64,000 nucleotides of DNA from positions 5,923,001 through 5,987,000 of the forward strand of contig NZ_CP048878.1 in NCBI RefSeq assembly GCF_011009015.1, written 5' to 3'. The stretch's first letter is position 1. Each line of letters starts with the position of its first letter. The DNA comes from Spartinivicinus ruber (GTDB lineage: Bacteria > Pseudomonadota > Gammaproteobacteria > Pseudomonadales > Zooshikellaceae). Position numbers and translations under genes: made by a program. Below the pieces are notes generated by a model that saw only the letters and a program-made list of their open reading frames with translations, did no database searches and had not been told where the DNA came from. Of this stretch, positions 1-7,663 are shown piece by piece.

Positions 1-77
1 AAGTGCACTGGTTGCTGGCAGGCAACCAAACCCAAAGCAGCAGATAAAACGAGAGTCGAGTGTTTTAGATAAGTCAT
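1..77 (-). CDS. lipoprotein, N-terminal fragment cut by window edge
   Basis: Reading leftward from an ATG at 77, the 25 visible codons encode a basic start, a hydrophobic core and the lipobox LVAC followed by QQPVH, a textbook signal peptidase II site. The start is preceded by GGAAGGG about 12 bases upstream. The rest of the gene lies outside the window, so the function cannot be judged. It is divergent from the desaturase fusion gene that begins at 295. Confidence 0.6.
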   Translation of the reverse strand, partial: MTYLKHSTLVLSAALGLVACQQPVH

Positions 78-294
78 TGCTTACACATCCCTTCCTAATT
101 TTGTTGCTAAAATAAGCGGCTTATATGAATCCTTGATGACATGACCAACTAGACTAAACACTCACAAGTAAGACAACAAGCTATATCAACTCCGAAGAAA
201 TAAATCTAATTTGCTTTAAAAATAGGTTATCAACTGCCCACACAACACATACAATAACGCGTTGACAATAAGATGTTAGGTAGCAGTATAAAAA

Positions 295-2004
295 ATGAGC
301 TGGGAACAACTGTACTCTTCATTCATTCCATTTATTCAATCAACCGAGCGGCTATACTGGCTTTATATTTTAAGTAGCCTGATCATATGTTTGCTGTTTA
401 TCAAAAAAACTCATGGTAACCCCAAGACGAAAGAGCTTTTCCAGTTACTTTTTCCTAAATCCGTTCTATTACATAAATCAGCTAAAATTGACTATGTTTA
501 CTTCTTCTTAAAAAAAGTTATTTTCATTTTACTGTTAGTACCTATCAATGGCTGGCTATACCATCAAATCACCCCTTGGCTAACCAACCACTTAGTACTG
601 CAGCCAATCACTTTTGCAGATAACAGTAATCTTATTTGGCTGGCCACCTTTTCATTTGTTTCCCTCCTTGCTATGGATTTTGGGTTATTTCTTGCCCACT
701 ATTTATTTCATAAAGTACCTTTCTTATGGACCTTCCATAAGGTGCATCACTCAGCTGAAGTGCTAACCCCTATGACAGTATACCGAATGCACCCAGTTGA
801 TGATTTATTGCACATGACTATATCCATGACCTTTATGTCGATTGCCAGTGCTTTATTTACCACCTTGTTTAATTACCAGCCAAATACACTGTTAGTTTAT
901 GGGCTTAATGTCTTCTTATTTGTTTTTTACTTGTTAGGATATAACCTGCGCCACTCCCATATACCTGTTGGTTATGCTAAAAAAGTAAGTCAATGGCTGG
1001 TTAGCCCATTTATGCACCAAGTTCATCATAGTTGCCTAAAGCCTCATATTGATAAGAATATGGGCTTTATTCTTTCTGTATGGGACCGCCTATTTGGTAC
1101 ACTTTATGTACCTAAACCAAATGAAAAAATTAGGCTTGGTGTTTCAGACTCTGATAAATTCAGTAACCCAATTAAGTTATTCACCATCCCCTTTATTGAA
1201 AATTTTCAAAAACACAAACTAATAACGCTTTTGCTAGTTGCTACAATTAGCTTGCTTGGTTTTAAAAGCATTACCAATCAAAAGATTCCCACATCAGTTT
1301 GGCTTGAAGATTTAACATCACCAGAGGTCGAATCTTTAATCGCCCAAGGCTATGTTAACGCACTCGTTCCTACTGGTGGCACGGAGCAAAATGGTGCCCA
1401 TATGATTTTAGGGAAACATAACTATGTACTAAAAACAACTGCAGAAACTATTGCCAAACAAGTAGGTAATACGTTAATTACACCAATTATCAAATACGTG
1501 CCAGAGGGAAATATAAACCCACCTGAAGGTCATATGCAGTTTGCAGGCACCTTATCAATTAGTGAAGCAACTTTTGAAGCTATATTAACCGAAACCACCC
1601 AAAGTCTTATCCAGCATGGTTTTAAAAATATTTTCTTTATTGGTGATAGCGGTGGCAACCAAGCCAGTCAAAAAAAAGTAGCTAACCAGCTCAATCAGCT
1701 TTACTCAACTCAAGGTATAAAAATACATCACATTGCTAGTTATTATGCTAATAGAGAGCAAGAGACATGGCTAAAAAACCAAGGATTTGCTCAAGGTCAA
1801 ATCGGCTTTCATGCAGGGATAAGAGATACTTCAGAGCTACTCGCTAGTAATGATTATGGTGTAAGAAAATATCTATTAAATGAACAAGGAAAGCATTCTG
1901 GAAGTGGCGGTGAGTTTGGTTATTCTTCTGTTTATTTGGGTAAAAAACTGTTAGGTATCAAAATAAATACAACCGTTAAATACATGACTCAACTTACTGA
2001 GTAA
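295..2004 (+). CDS. sterol desaturase/fatty acid hydroxylase fused to a creatininase-family domain
   Basis: A 569-residue membrane protein. Residues about 20-320 hold several membrane segments and the histidine clusters of the di-iron fatty acid hydroxylase superfamily: HYLFH (135-139), HKVHH (148-152), RHSH (219-222) and HQVHH (241-245). After a last membrane segment (about 308-325) comes a creatininase/creatinine amidohydrolase-like domain (about 335-565) with the landmarks TGGTEQNGAH (360-369), GDSGGNQ (450-456) and HAGIRDTSE (506-514). Against the classical EQHGPH...GTD and HAGE patterns, the positions of three of five metal ligands are changed (His to Asn366, Asp to His375, Glu to Ile509), so the hydrolase half may bind metal differently or be inactive. 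The desaturase half looks intact. Substrate unknown. The start has only a weak ribosome binding site. Confidence 0.85.
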   Translation: MSWEQLYSSFIPFIQSTERLYWLYILSSLIICLLFIKKTHGNPKTKELFQLLFPKSVLLHKSAKIDYVYFFLKKVIFILLLVPINGWLYHQITPWLTNHLVLQPITFADNSNLIWLATFSFVSLLAMDFGLFLAHYLFHKVPFLWTFHKVHHSAEVLTPMTVYRMHPVDDLLHMTISMTFMSIASALFTTLFNYQPNTLLVYGLNVFLFVFYLLGYNLRHSHIPVGYAKKVSQWLVSPFMHQVHHSCLKPHIDKNMGFILSVWDRLFGTLYVPKPNEKIRLGVSDSDKFSNPIKLFTIPFIENFQKHKLITLLLVATISLLGFKSITNQKIPTSVWLEDLTSPEVESLIAQGYVNALVPTGGTEQNGAHMILGKHNYVLKTTAETIAKQVGNTLITPIIKYVPEGNINPPEGHMQFAGTLSISEATFEAILTETTQSLIQHGFKNIFFIGDSGGNQASQKKVANQLNQLYSTQGIKIHHIASYYANREQETWLKNQGFAQGQIGFHAGIRDTSELLASNDYGVRKYLLNEQGKHSGSGGEFGYSSVYLGKKLLGIKINTTVKYMTQLTE

Positions 2005-2020
2005 ATATTTTCAAAATAAA

Positions 2021-2047
2021 AATAAAAGGGCAGCCATTTGCCTGCCC
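2021..2047 (-). terminator. rho-independent terminator of pilA
   Basis: The stem GGGCAG/CTGCCC (2028-2033 with 2042-2047) is followed, on the minus strand, by the T-rich run TTTTATTTTTATTTT. It lies about 20 bases past the pilin stop codon and also separates pilA from the convergent fusion gene. Confidence 0.75.
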
Positions 2048-2067
2048 CTTCAAACTATACCCCTATG

Positions 2068-2556
2068 CTAGCCTGGCGGATTAGCTGGTGGATTAGCTGG
2101 TGGATTAGCTGCAGCAGCTGCTGCTCTACAGTTACTTGGTACCCAAGCGTCTTCCATGTCAGTTCCTTTTTGACATGCCCATTGCAATGAGCCATTTTGG
2201 TCTGAAGGAGCTAATATTAGCTGAGCATTACTTTTCACTTCAGTATCATAGGTAATAGTGATTTTACCCTGTGCACCAACAACTACATTTGATACTGCAT
2301 TTCCAGTAGCGCCAGCCCAACCAACAGCAGCTGGTGCACTAGCGTCAGTTAAAGCTTGAAGTTGTGTATTTCCATTAACAGCCCAGTATTCTGCAACTGC
2401 TGCTTTAGCTCCTGCGGCTAAGTTTAAACCTTCAGAAACATGGGATCTTTTTGTGTAATTTTGATAAGCAGGTATGGCGACTGCCGCTAATATGCCAATA
2501 ATTGCTACCACAATCATCAGCTCTATCAGCGTAAAGCCTTGCTGATTTCTTTTCAT
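2068..2556 (-). CDS. pilA: type IV major pilin (PilA-like)
   Basis: A class III prepilin of 162 residues. The short basic leader MKRNQQG is cut by prepilin peptidase before F8, and the mature protein starts [20 protein letters not shown] with the conserved Glu at mature position 5. The hydrophobic helix packs in the pilus core. Cys128 and Cys143 can form the usual C-terminal disulfide loop. Beyond it the chain ends in an alanine run and three proline-rich units, [12 protein letters not shown], which is unusual. The ribosome binding site GGAGTGAG precedes the ATG at 2556. Pilus assembly genes are not in the window. Confidence 0.95.
   Translation of the reverse strand: MKRNQQGFTLIELMIVVAIIGILAAVAIPAYQNYTKRSHVSEGLNLAAGAKAAVAEYWAVNGNTQLQALTDASAPAAVGWAGATGNAVSNVVVGAQGKITITYDTEVKSNAQLILAPSDQNGSLQWACQKGTDMEDAWVPSNCRAAAAAANPPANPPANPPG
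2075..2110 (-). repeat. three 12-bp tandem repeats in the pilA 3' end
   Basis: GGCGGATTAGCT followed by two exact copies of GGTGGATTAGCT (plus-strand reading). Each unit encodes a four-residue Asn-Pro-Pro-Ala or Asn-Pro-Pro-Gly step. The period is a multiple of three, so copy-number change by slippage would lengthen or shorten the pilin tail without breaking the frame. Confidence 0.9.
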
Positions 2557-3493
2557 TGTTTGAGTCTCACTCCGTACTAAAATTTAACTACTCTTTGTGT
2601 ATTTATTAGACATCAAGTGTGTTATGAGCATTTTTTATGCGAGCACTTAAGTACAGTACTACTTAACGAGCCCATCTCTTAGCCCATCAGCCAAGGAATT
2701 CAGCGCATTTACACTTAATCGACCTATTCAATACCATACATGTTGAAATATACGACAAAAAATGTAGAATAGTTCACAGTTTACTAGCACAATTGTTTTC
2801 CGACAAAAGGATAGTGTCGATCTATCCTACAATTTTCAGTCAAATTAGCCACAGCGAAGATTTTTTAGGGTAGGCAACAAGCGATGAAGCCCTAGGAGCC
2901 TATAAATAATAGGTGACTAGGGTGCAGGCAGTTTATTGCTCCTGCATAAACTGCATTTACACCGTCCTAGTGCTCAGCGCAGGTAACAGCCCCTAAGAAG
3001 TATTCGCAAAGGCTAATACAACATGTGCCAAATATTATGCATTAATTAATGGCTATTTTGCAATTTGTTGATGAAATTCTTATAGCGAATAACAACTAGT
3101 TAAAACTTAAACAGCTTAAGTTGTACATATTTTGTAGTACAAAACTACTCGTATTTGAGTGTTTCTGATGCAAATTGATTCATTAACAACCTGTTTTTAG
3201 TAAATGGCTGGCTGTTTTTATGATTTTTTAAGCTATAAGTATTAAATGACTACTTATCAGCCAATCCCAAAATATAAACATCTCGTCCTGCTAGACTTTC
3301 CAATCCTTCCTACCACCATGTACTATTTGTTTACTGTTACAATAATAAAGCACTAACTAAGTAATTTAGTATGTCTTCATATTTTGTTCTAGCCGATCAA
3401 TTTTTAACCTTGACTATTAATCAATCTATTGTTGACTAGATTTTCAGTACTTCCTTAACAAAAGAATACTGATGCTGTATTAGAGGTAGAGCT
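2557..3493. other. long intergenic region with one inverted-repeat element
   Basis: A 937-base gap between divergent pilA and the membrane protein gene at 3494. No convincing gene is seen on either strand. It contains a 172-bp inverted-repeat element (2845-3016, listed separately). No clear sigma-54 promoter for pilA was found. The remainder is AT-rich. Confidence 0.6.
2845..3016 (+). repeat. MITE-like inverted-repeat element, family 1, copy 1
   Basis: About 172 bp bounded by imperfect terminal inverted repeats: the left end TTAGCC...GCGAA...TTAGGG matches the complement of the right end CCCTAAG...TTCGC...GGCTAA. The interior holds a stem-loop, CCCTAG-GAG-CCTAT/ATAGG-TGA-CTAGGG (2890-2922). 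The same interior and ends recur at 20871-21046 and 39192-39318. No coding capacity. Confidence 0.75.
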
Positions 3494-4552
3494 ATGAATC
3501 AGCCCAGTGTTGGGTTAACTAACCCAAAAGCTGACTTTTTAATTGTTGGAGGCTTGTCGCTAGTGGCACTAGCCATAGTTGTGCTATTTGAGCCTTGGTT
3601 TAAAGGATTTGACCTATGGTATCTAACTTGGTTGTTAGCATTCTTTATTAATGGCCCCCACTTCCTCATTAGTTATTTATTGTTTTATCGTTTAGCTGGT
3701 CGCCGTGTAACCAAAGAGCCTCGTTTTATATTTGCAGGTATAATTACTCCCATAGCTTTAGTATCTACATTTGTTTTAGCTTGGTTTTTTAACAATGCTA
3801 CTCTGATGGTTCTAATGCTTTACACTATGTTTTTTCTGGTTGGCTGGCACTATGTTAAACAAGGTTTTGGGATATTAATTGTTCACTCTTCAATCAGAAA
3901 AGTATACTTTTCTAAAAAAGCTCAAGAACTTATTAGATTATGCCTCCATCTATTATGGTTTGCTTCTTTTTTAAACATTTTCAACTCGATCAATGGTTTC
4001 GGCCAATATTGGAACCTTGAATATCCCATCCCTACTGTATCCACAACCCTTATTCAAACATTCCAAGTCTTAGCTTGCCTTGGTTTAGTATTCCTAATTG
4101 GGTATTTTTTCCTCCGCCGTTATCAAGGAATTAAAGACAGCCCAAGCGGATTGCTGGGTTTATTTATTCAATATGTATGGTTACTACCTGTGTTTTACCA
4201 TACAGAATATGCCTTACTAATTCCGATGTTCCACTCCCTGCAGTACATGCTTTTCGCAAGCAATGTTGTAACTAATTTAGAAAAGCAGAAAGATCAAGCG
4301 AATGCAAAGAAGAAAATAATGATTAATTGGTGGGGTAGCGCTTTTATTTTAGCCGCTTTAGGCTTTTACTTTATACCTGACTACCTAGATAGCACCTTAG
4401 GAGCCCCAAGTAGCTTTGGCGATGCACTATTCTTTTTATTAAGCTTTATTCTCTTTATTAATATACATCACTACATCATAGACTCTGTTTTATGGAAGAG
4501 AGAAAGTGGCTTAGTAAGAGACTACCTTAAGCCATTAAAGCAACCTGCCTAG
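3494..4552 (+). CDS. polytopic membrane protein, unrecognised family
   Basis: 352 residues with about nine hydrophobic segments spread over the whole length and no soluble domain. Conserved-looking histidines lie at segment borders: NGPHFLISY (about residues 53-61), GWHYVKQGFG (about 117-126), YHTEYALLIPMFHSLQYM (about 235-252) and NIHHYIIDSVLW (about 323-334). Such His pairs in a membrane protein suggest a metal- or heme-binding integral enzyme, but I cannot assign a family. The ATG at 3494 follows a good ribosome binding site (AGAGGTAGAGCT). The gene stands alone, with gaps on both sides. Confidence 0.8.
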   Translation: MNQPSVGLTNPKADFLIVGGLSLVALAIVVLFEPWFKGFDLWYLTWLLAFFINGPHFLISYLLFYRLAGRRVTKEPRFIFAGIITPIALVSTFVLAWFFNNATLMVLMLYTMFFLVGWHYVKQGFGILIVHSSIRKVYFSKKAQELIRLCLHLLWFASFLNIFNSINGFGQYWNLEYPIPTVSTTLIQTFQVLACLGLVFLIGYFFLRRYQGIKDSPSGLLGLFIQYVWLLPVFYHTEYALLIPMFHSLQYMLFASNVVTNLEKQKDQANAKKKIMINWWGSAFILAALGFYFIPDYLDSTLGAPSSFGDALFFLLSFILFINIHHYIIDSVLWKRESGLVRDYLKPLKQPA

Positions 4553-4878
4553 TTATGTTGAAAGCAGCCAAGGATGGCCTCAAGAATAAGAACTAGCCAG
4601 CATTCATTCCACTGAAGCTGTACATTTTTTGTTGTATGAAAATACGGCATCACCCGTTTCACTTGGTTATTAAATACTCATCCCGGCGTATTCTTGGTTG
4701 TTTTTTAACTGGTTTTTAGCTGTTGAGTGGTTTTTGTTAGTAATAATTAACCAATTAGTCTAAAGCAGGTGATTCTTTGACACCTCAAGTTCTTTACTTT
4801 TTTTGACGACTATTCACTGCTCATGATACTTTCTCGGCCACTTTAATTGTCGGCTATTTCAATCTATATGGGTGGATC
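4553..4878. other. intergenic region, nothing recognised
   Basis: 326 AT-rich bases between two plus-strand genes. No gene, strong hairpin or repeat was recognised. Confidence 0.5.
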
Positions 4879-5562
4879 ATGCTTACTAATATTAAGGAGT
4901 TAGACAAGTTTGCAGATGATGATGAAGACATCAATGATGATCTTCAAGATTATGCAGAAGAAATCACGAAGGAGTTTTTGCAATCCCCAGAGGGTGAAGC
5001 CCTACAGGGCAAAGACAATGATCCAGGCTACTGGTGTTGTCAGTTTATATTTTTTGGTTATCAGTATATTGGTACAACCCTTCCTAGAATGTCAGTGGCT
5101 GAAGCCGATGAAATAGTCACTGATATATTCCCTAGAAAAATCTCACTATCAGCCCCTGAAGACGCCACTGAAGTAATTCCAGAGCTTATTGCTTTTTGGC
5201 ACTACCTTGGCCGTGTTTACAAACTAAGCAACAAAAACAAAATTATTCAATTATTAGAAGACCTTCAAGCCGACTACCTAAGCATCATGAATGACCCTTC
5301 TCGTTTTGGGATGGCAAAGCAGTTCATGATGGGTGCTCAACAAGCAGGTTATGATATAAGCGACAAGGACAGCCTTAATCAGTACATGCAAGAGTACAAC
5401 CAAAGCATGATGCTACAACGCGCCTTTTCAGAAGATATGTTGTTAGACAATGAGCCTGAGAATGAACCTAGAACCAAAGTCAGCAAAGCTAAGGCATTAA
5501 AACAAAAAGCCAAGAAAAAAATGGCTAAAAAATCCAGGAAGACCAACCGGAAGAAAAAATAA
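4879..5562 (+). CDS. hypothetical acidic protein with lysine-rich tail
   Basis: 227 residues, soluble, with no signal peptide. The N-terminus is strongly acidic (DDDEDINDDLQD). The middle carries a WCCQF patch and a helical region (about 95-190). The last 30 residues are almost all Lys, Arg and Ala, a likely nucleic-acid- or ribosome-binding tail. I do not recognise the family. The start ATG follows GGGTGG. The toxin-antitoxin pair begins 86 bases downstream after a perfect palindrome. Confidence 0.75.
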   Translation: MLTNIKELDKFADDDEDINDDLQDYAEEITKEFLQSPEGEALQGKDNDPGYWCCQFIFFGYQYIGTTLPRMSVAEADEIVTDIFPRKISLSAPEDATEVIPELIAFWHYLGRVYKLSNKNKIIQLLEDLQADYLSIMNDPSRFGMAKQFMMGAQQAGYDISDKDSLNQYMQEYNQSMMLQRAFSEDMLLDNEPENEPRTKVSKAKALKQKAKKKMAKKSRKTNRKKK

Positions 5563-5568
5563 TATCTA

Positions 5569-5587
5569 GTGCAATCATTGATTGCAC
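5569..5587. promoter_or_regulatory. perfect palindrome upstream of the toxin-antitoxin pair
   Basis: GTGCAATCA-T-TGATTGCAC, two perfect 9-bp arms around one base, immediately after the stop codon of the preceding gene and about 60 bases before the antitoxin start. No T-run follows, so an operator bound by the ribbon-helix-helix antitoxin is likelier than a terminator. Confidence 0.5.
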
Positions 5588-5590
5588 TCG

Positions 5591-5602
5591 AATGATATCA
5601 TT
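5591..5602. promoter_or_regulatory. second palindrome, candidate antitoxin operator
   Basis: AATGATATCATT is a perfect 12-bp palindrome, with a further partial half-site (TATCAT) at 5605-5610. Ribbon-helix-helix antitoxins usually bind short palindromes of this kind to autoregulate their operon. This is inferred from position only. Confidence 0.45.
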
Positions 5603-5648
5603 GCTATCATCAGCCTAAAAGTTAACCTTTAACCCCTATAGGTGGCTG

Positions 5649-5882
5649 ATGGCAAATTTAGTTGTTCGTAATATTGATGATGATGTCGTAAAAGCTCTCA
5701 AAGCCTTGGCAGGCAAGCATGGTATTAGTGCGGAAGCTGAACACCGCAGAATTCTTGAAGCAGCCCTATTAAGGCCAAAAAAGAAAAGCTTTGTTGAAGC
5801 ATTACAAACTATACCCAATGTAGGTCTTGATTCAGACTTTGAGCGTGTGCAGGACGACCAAGAGACCGATGTATTTAGTTGA
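5649..5882 (+). CDS. FitA/VapB-type ribbon-helix-helix antitoxin
   Basis: 77 residues. The N-terminal part (MANLVVRNIDDDVVKALKAL, then the GISAEAEHRRIL helix) is the FitA-like ribbon-helix-helix fold: the beta strand binds DNA and the helix A-E-x-E-H-R-R-I-L pattern is typical of the family. The C-terminal tail would wrap the toxin. It is translated from an ATG behind AGGTGG and overlaps the toxin gene by 14 bases, so the pair is coupled. It neutralises the PIN toxin and probably represses its own promoter. Confidence 0.9.
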   Translation: MANLVVRNIDDDVVKALKALAGKHGISAEAEHRRILEAALLRPKKKSFVEALQTIPNVGLDSDFERVQDDQETDVFS

Positions 5883-6285
5883 TACTAATGTAATCAGTGA
5901 AGTCAGGAAAGTTAATAAAGCAAACCCTGGAGTAGTAGATTTTTTCAAAAAGACAGAACGTGAGGATGCAAGAATCTATCTTAGTGTCATTACTATAGGA
6001 GAGCTACGCAGAGGCGTAGAAAAAATACGCCATCGTGGCGATATTAAACAAGCCAACCAACTGGAAAAGTGGCTAAACAATATTATTGTTAATTTCTCTA
6101 ATAATATTCTGGAGTTTTCTGAAACAGAAGCAAATGTATGGGGAAGGTTAAGGGTACCCCACCATGAAAATGCCATCGATAAACAAATTGCAGCGACAGC
6201 ATTAACTTATGGCTTAACGCTTGTCACCAGAAACACTAATGACTTCACCCAAACAGGAGTAAAACTTTTAAACCCTTTTACTTAA
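5869..6285 (+). CDS. VapC/FitB-type PIN-domain ribonuclease toxin
   Basis: 138 residues from the ATG at 5869, giving the standard PIN start MYLVDTNVISE. An upstream ATG at 5827 would add a tail lying inside the antitoxin gene and is unlikely. The acidic catalytic residues are visible: Asp in VDTN (residue 5), Glu in the IGELRRG helix, Asp in the AIDKQIAATA helix and Asp in the TRNTNDF motif. VapC/FitB toxins cleave RNA in a Mg-dependent way. All four residues are present, so the toxin should be active. Confidence 0.92.
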   Translation: MYLVDTNVISEVRKVNKANPGVVDFFKKTEREDARIYLSVITIGELRRGVEKIRHRGDIKQANQLEKWLNNIIVNFSNNILEFSETEANVWGRLRVPHHENAIDKQIAATALTYGLTLVTRNTNDFTQTGVKLLNPFT

Positions 6286-6290
6286 TCACT

Positions 6291-6545
6291 TCAATGCGCA
6301 TGTACCGGCCTGGTGGCTCTTCTCTTCTGCCGTTTCAAATTAGGTTTGCTAGGTTGTTGTACCCAGGCACCTTTTAGTTTAGCCAGGTCATATTTAGGGA
6401 GTGGATTAAACTGGTCACTTATTTCACCAGCAGTTTGGAATATAACCAAAGAGACTAAGATGATAGGTAGCCCCCAAGAAGCTCCTTGGGATAGCGCCAC
6501 TACGCCTAATAGCAATATTACAGTTGCCAGTGTTTTTAGCATCAT
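6291..6545 (-). CDS. small hypothetical membrane protein
   Basis: 84 residues from the ATG at 6545, chosen because a perfect AAGGAGG ribosome binding site lies 8 bases upstream. A longer reading frame would run through a repeat hairpin. One or two hydrophobic segments (about residues 4-36) are followed by a basic, proline-rich tail ending RPVHAH. Function unknown. It is convergent with the toxin gene, whose stop is only 5 bases away. Confidence 0.7.
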   Translation of the reverse strand: MMLKTLATVILLLGVVALSQGASWGLPIILVSLVIFQTAGEISDQFNPLPKYDLAKLKGAWVQQPSKPNLKRQKRRATRPVHAH

Positions 6546-6913
6546 AGTGACTACCTCCTTAGCGCACTTCAGGGTATCTCTAAAAATGCACTTTTTAAAG
6601 ACACCCTTTTGTTCTATTTTAGCACACTGATAATCACAATTATGATTAATTGGTAATATAGCTATCACAGTTAATTTATACCCTTCTCTTTGGCTATAGG
6701 TTGGTTTATATAAATTAATTTTGTTGGATTGTAATACTCCTGGTTTTTTTTAAATAAAAAACTTCCAACTATTTACTAACCAAACCCAACAACCATTTCA
6801 AGTTAAAACTCAACCTTCTAGCCCCCTTAAACTAAGGTCGAAAATCAATTTGCTACGTAAAAACTTTATAATTCGATTTCAACACAGACAAAACCAATCA
6901 ATGGAGTGATTTT
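6546..6913. other. intergenic region with a family 2 hairpin
   Basis: 368 bases between divergent small genes. Apart from the ribosome binding site of the minus-strand gene and the 37-bp hairpin at 6571-6607, it is AT-rich and holds no further recognised feature. Confidence 0.5.
6571..6607. repeat. 37-bp hairpin element, family 2, copy A
   Basis: AGGGTATCTCTAAA at the left pairs with TTTAAAGACACCCT at the right around TGCAC. The same length and ends recur at 20770-20806, with related copies at 11228-11263 and 27431-27515. It lies just upstream of the AAGGAGG of the minus-strand gene, probably inside its 5' untranslated region. Confidence 0.75.
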
Positions 6914-7369
6914 ATGAAATTTTGCAAAACAAAACTTGCCTCTGTTTTATTAGCTTTATCTTGCAGTTTTGGCGTACAGGCAGGTGATAATATTAGCTAC
7001 CAAGAAGCTGAAGCCAATCAGTTAATTGATTATTTACAAACACAAATTCCAGAACATATTAATGCCACTATTACGTATACTGAAACTAATGAAGACAGCT
7101 CAACATTAAATATCAATGTTGGTAATAATATTAATGATTTAATTGAGCCAAGCCCTTCCAGATGGATTAAAGCCAGAACCAAGTGTACATATTTTCATAT
7201 CAATGCTGCCGAACGCAGTTGCTCTTTAGATGGTACTACGGTAATTGGGCGTGCCACTTTAAAGCGGGGAACTTACCCTCAAGCATGTAAAGCTGCCAAG
7301 AAAGCCGCTAACGATCAAGCACCACGAGGCTGTAGAGCTAAGCACTGTTCTCCTTGTACTTATGAATAG
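6914..7369 (+). CDS. secreted cysteine-containing protein, unrecognised
   Basis: 151 residues with a signal peptide (MKFCKTKLASVLLALSCSFGVQA, cut before GD). The mature part has a helical N-terminal stretch, a beta-rich centre and a C-terminal region with six cysteines (KCTYF, RSCSLD, QACKAA, RGCRAKHCSPC) that suggest disulfides in the periplasm or outside. No family is recognised. GGAGTG precedes the ATG. It stands alone between two gaps of about 300 bases. Confidence 0.75.
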   Translation: MKFCKTKLASVLLALSCSFGVQAGDNISYQEAEANQLIDYLQTQIPEHINATITYTETNEDSSTLNINVGNNINDLIEPSPSRWIKARTKCTYFHINAAERSCSLDGTTVIGRATLKRGTYPQACKAAKKAANDQAPRGCRAKHCSPCTYE

Positions 7370-7382
7370 TTAACTATAATTG

Positions 7383-7406
7383 CTAGCCTCTAGTTTGAGG
7401 GGCTAG
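7383..7406 (+). terminator. weak terminator-like hairpin
   Basis: CTAGCCTC...GAGGGGCTAG forms a stem with a small bulge 14 bases past the stop of the secreted protein gene. Only a broken T-rich run (TTGACTCTTT) follows. Confidence 0.4.
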
Positions 7407-7663
7407 TTGACTCTTTCAACTCTTGTGCTGGCAGCAGAATATATAAATGCCAGCGATAGAAACCCTACCAGATCGAAACTTATCCTACTCTAAAACTTCA
7501 TCTTTGGCTGCAAACCCATACAACTCACAACCGTAATCGACACAGGGCTTATATATTTCCTGCCTAATTGAGTCTTACTTCAGGCTGAATCACCCCAACG
7601 GTTATACCCGTCTACACTTATGTTACTGGAGATCTCCACCTAGCTAATAAAAGAGGACTTAAC

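Noticed and set aside
2557-2760. Sigma-54 promoter for pilA
   Set aside because: PilA genes often use RpoN, but no GG-N10-GC pattern with acceptable flanks was found on the minus strand.
6313-6630. Plus-strand open frame of 105 codons
   Set aside because: It lies antisense to the small membrane protein with the perfect AAGGAGG site and crosses the 37-bp hairpin.
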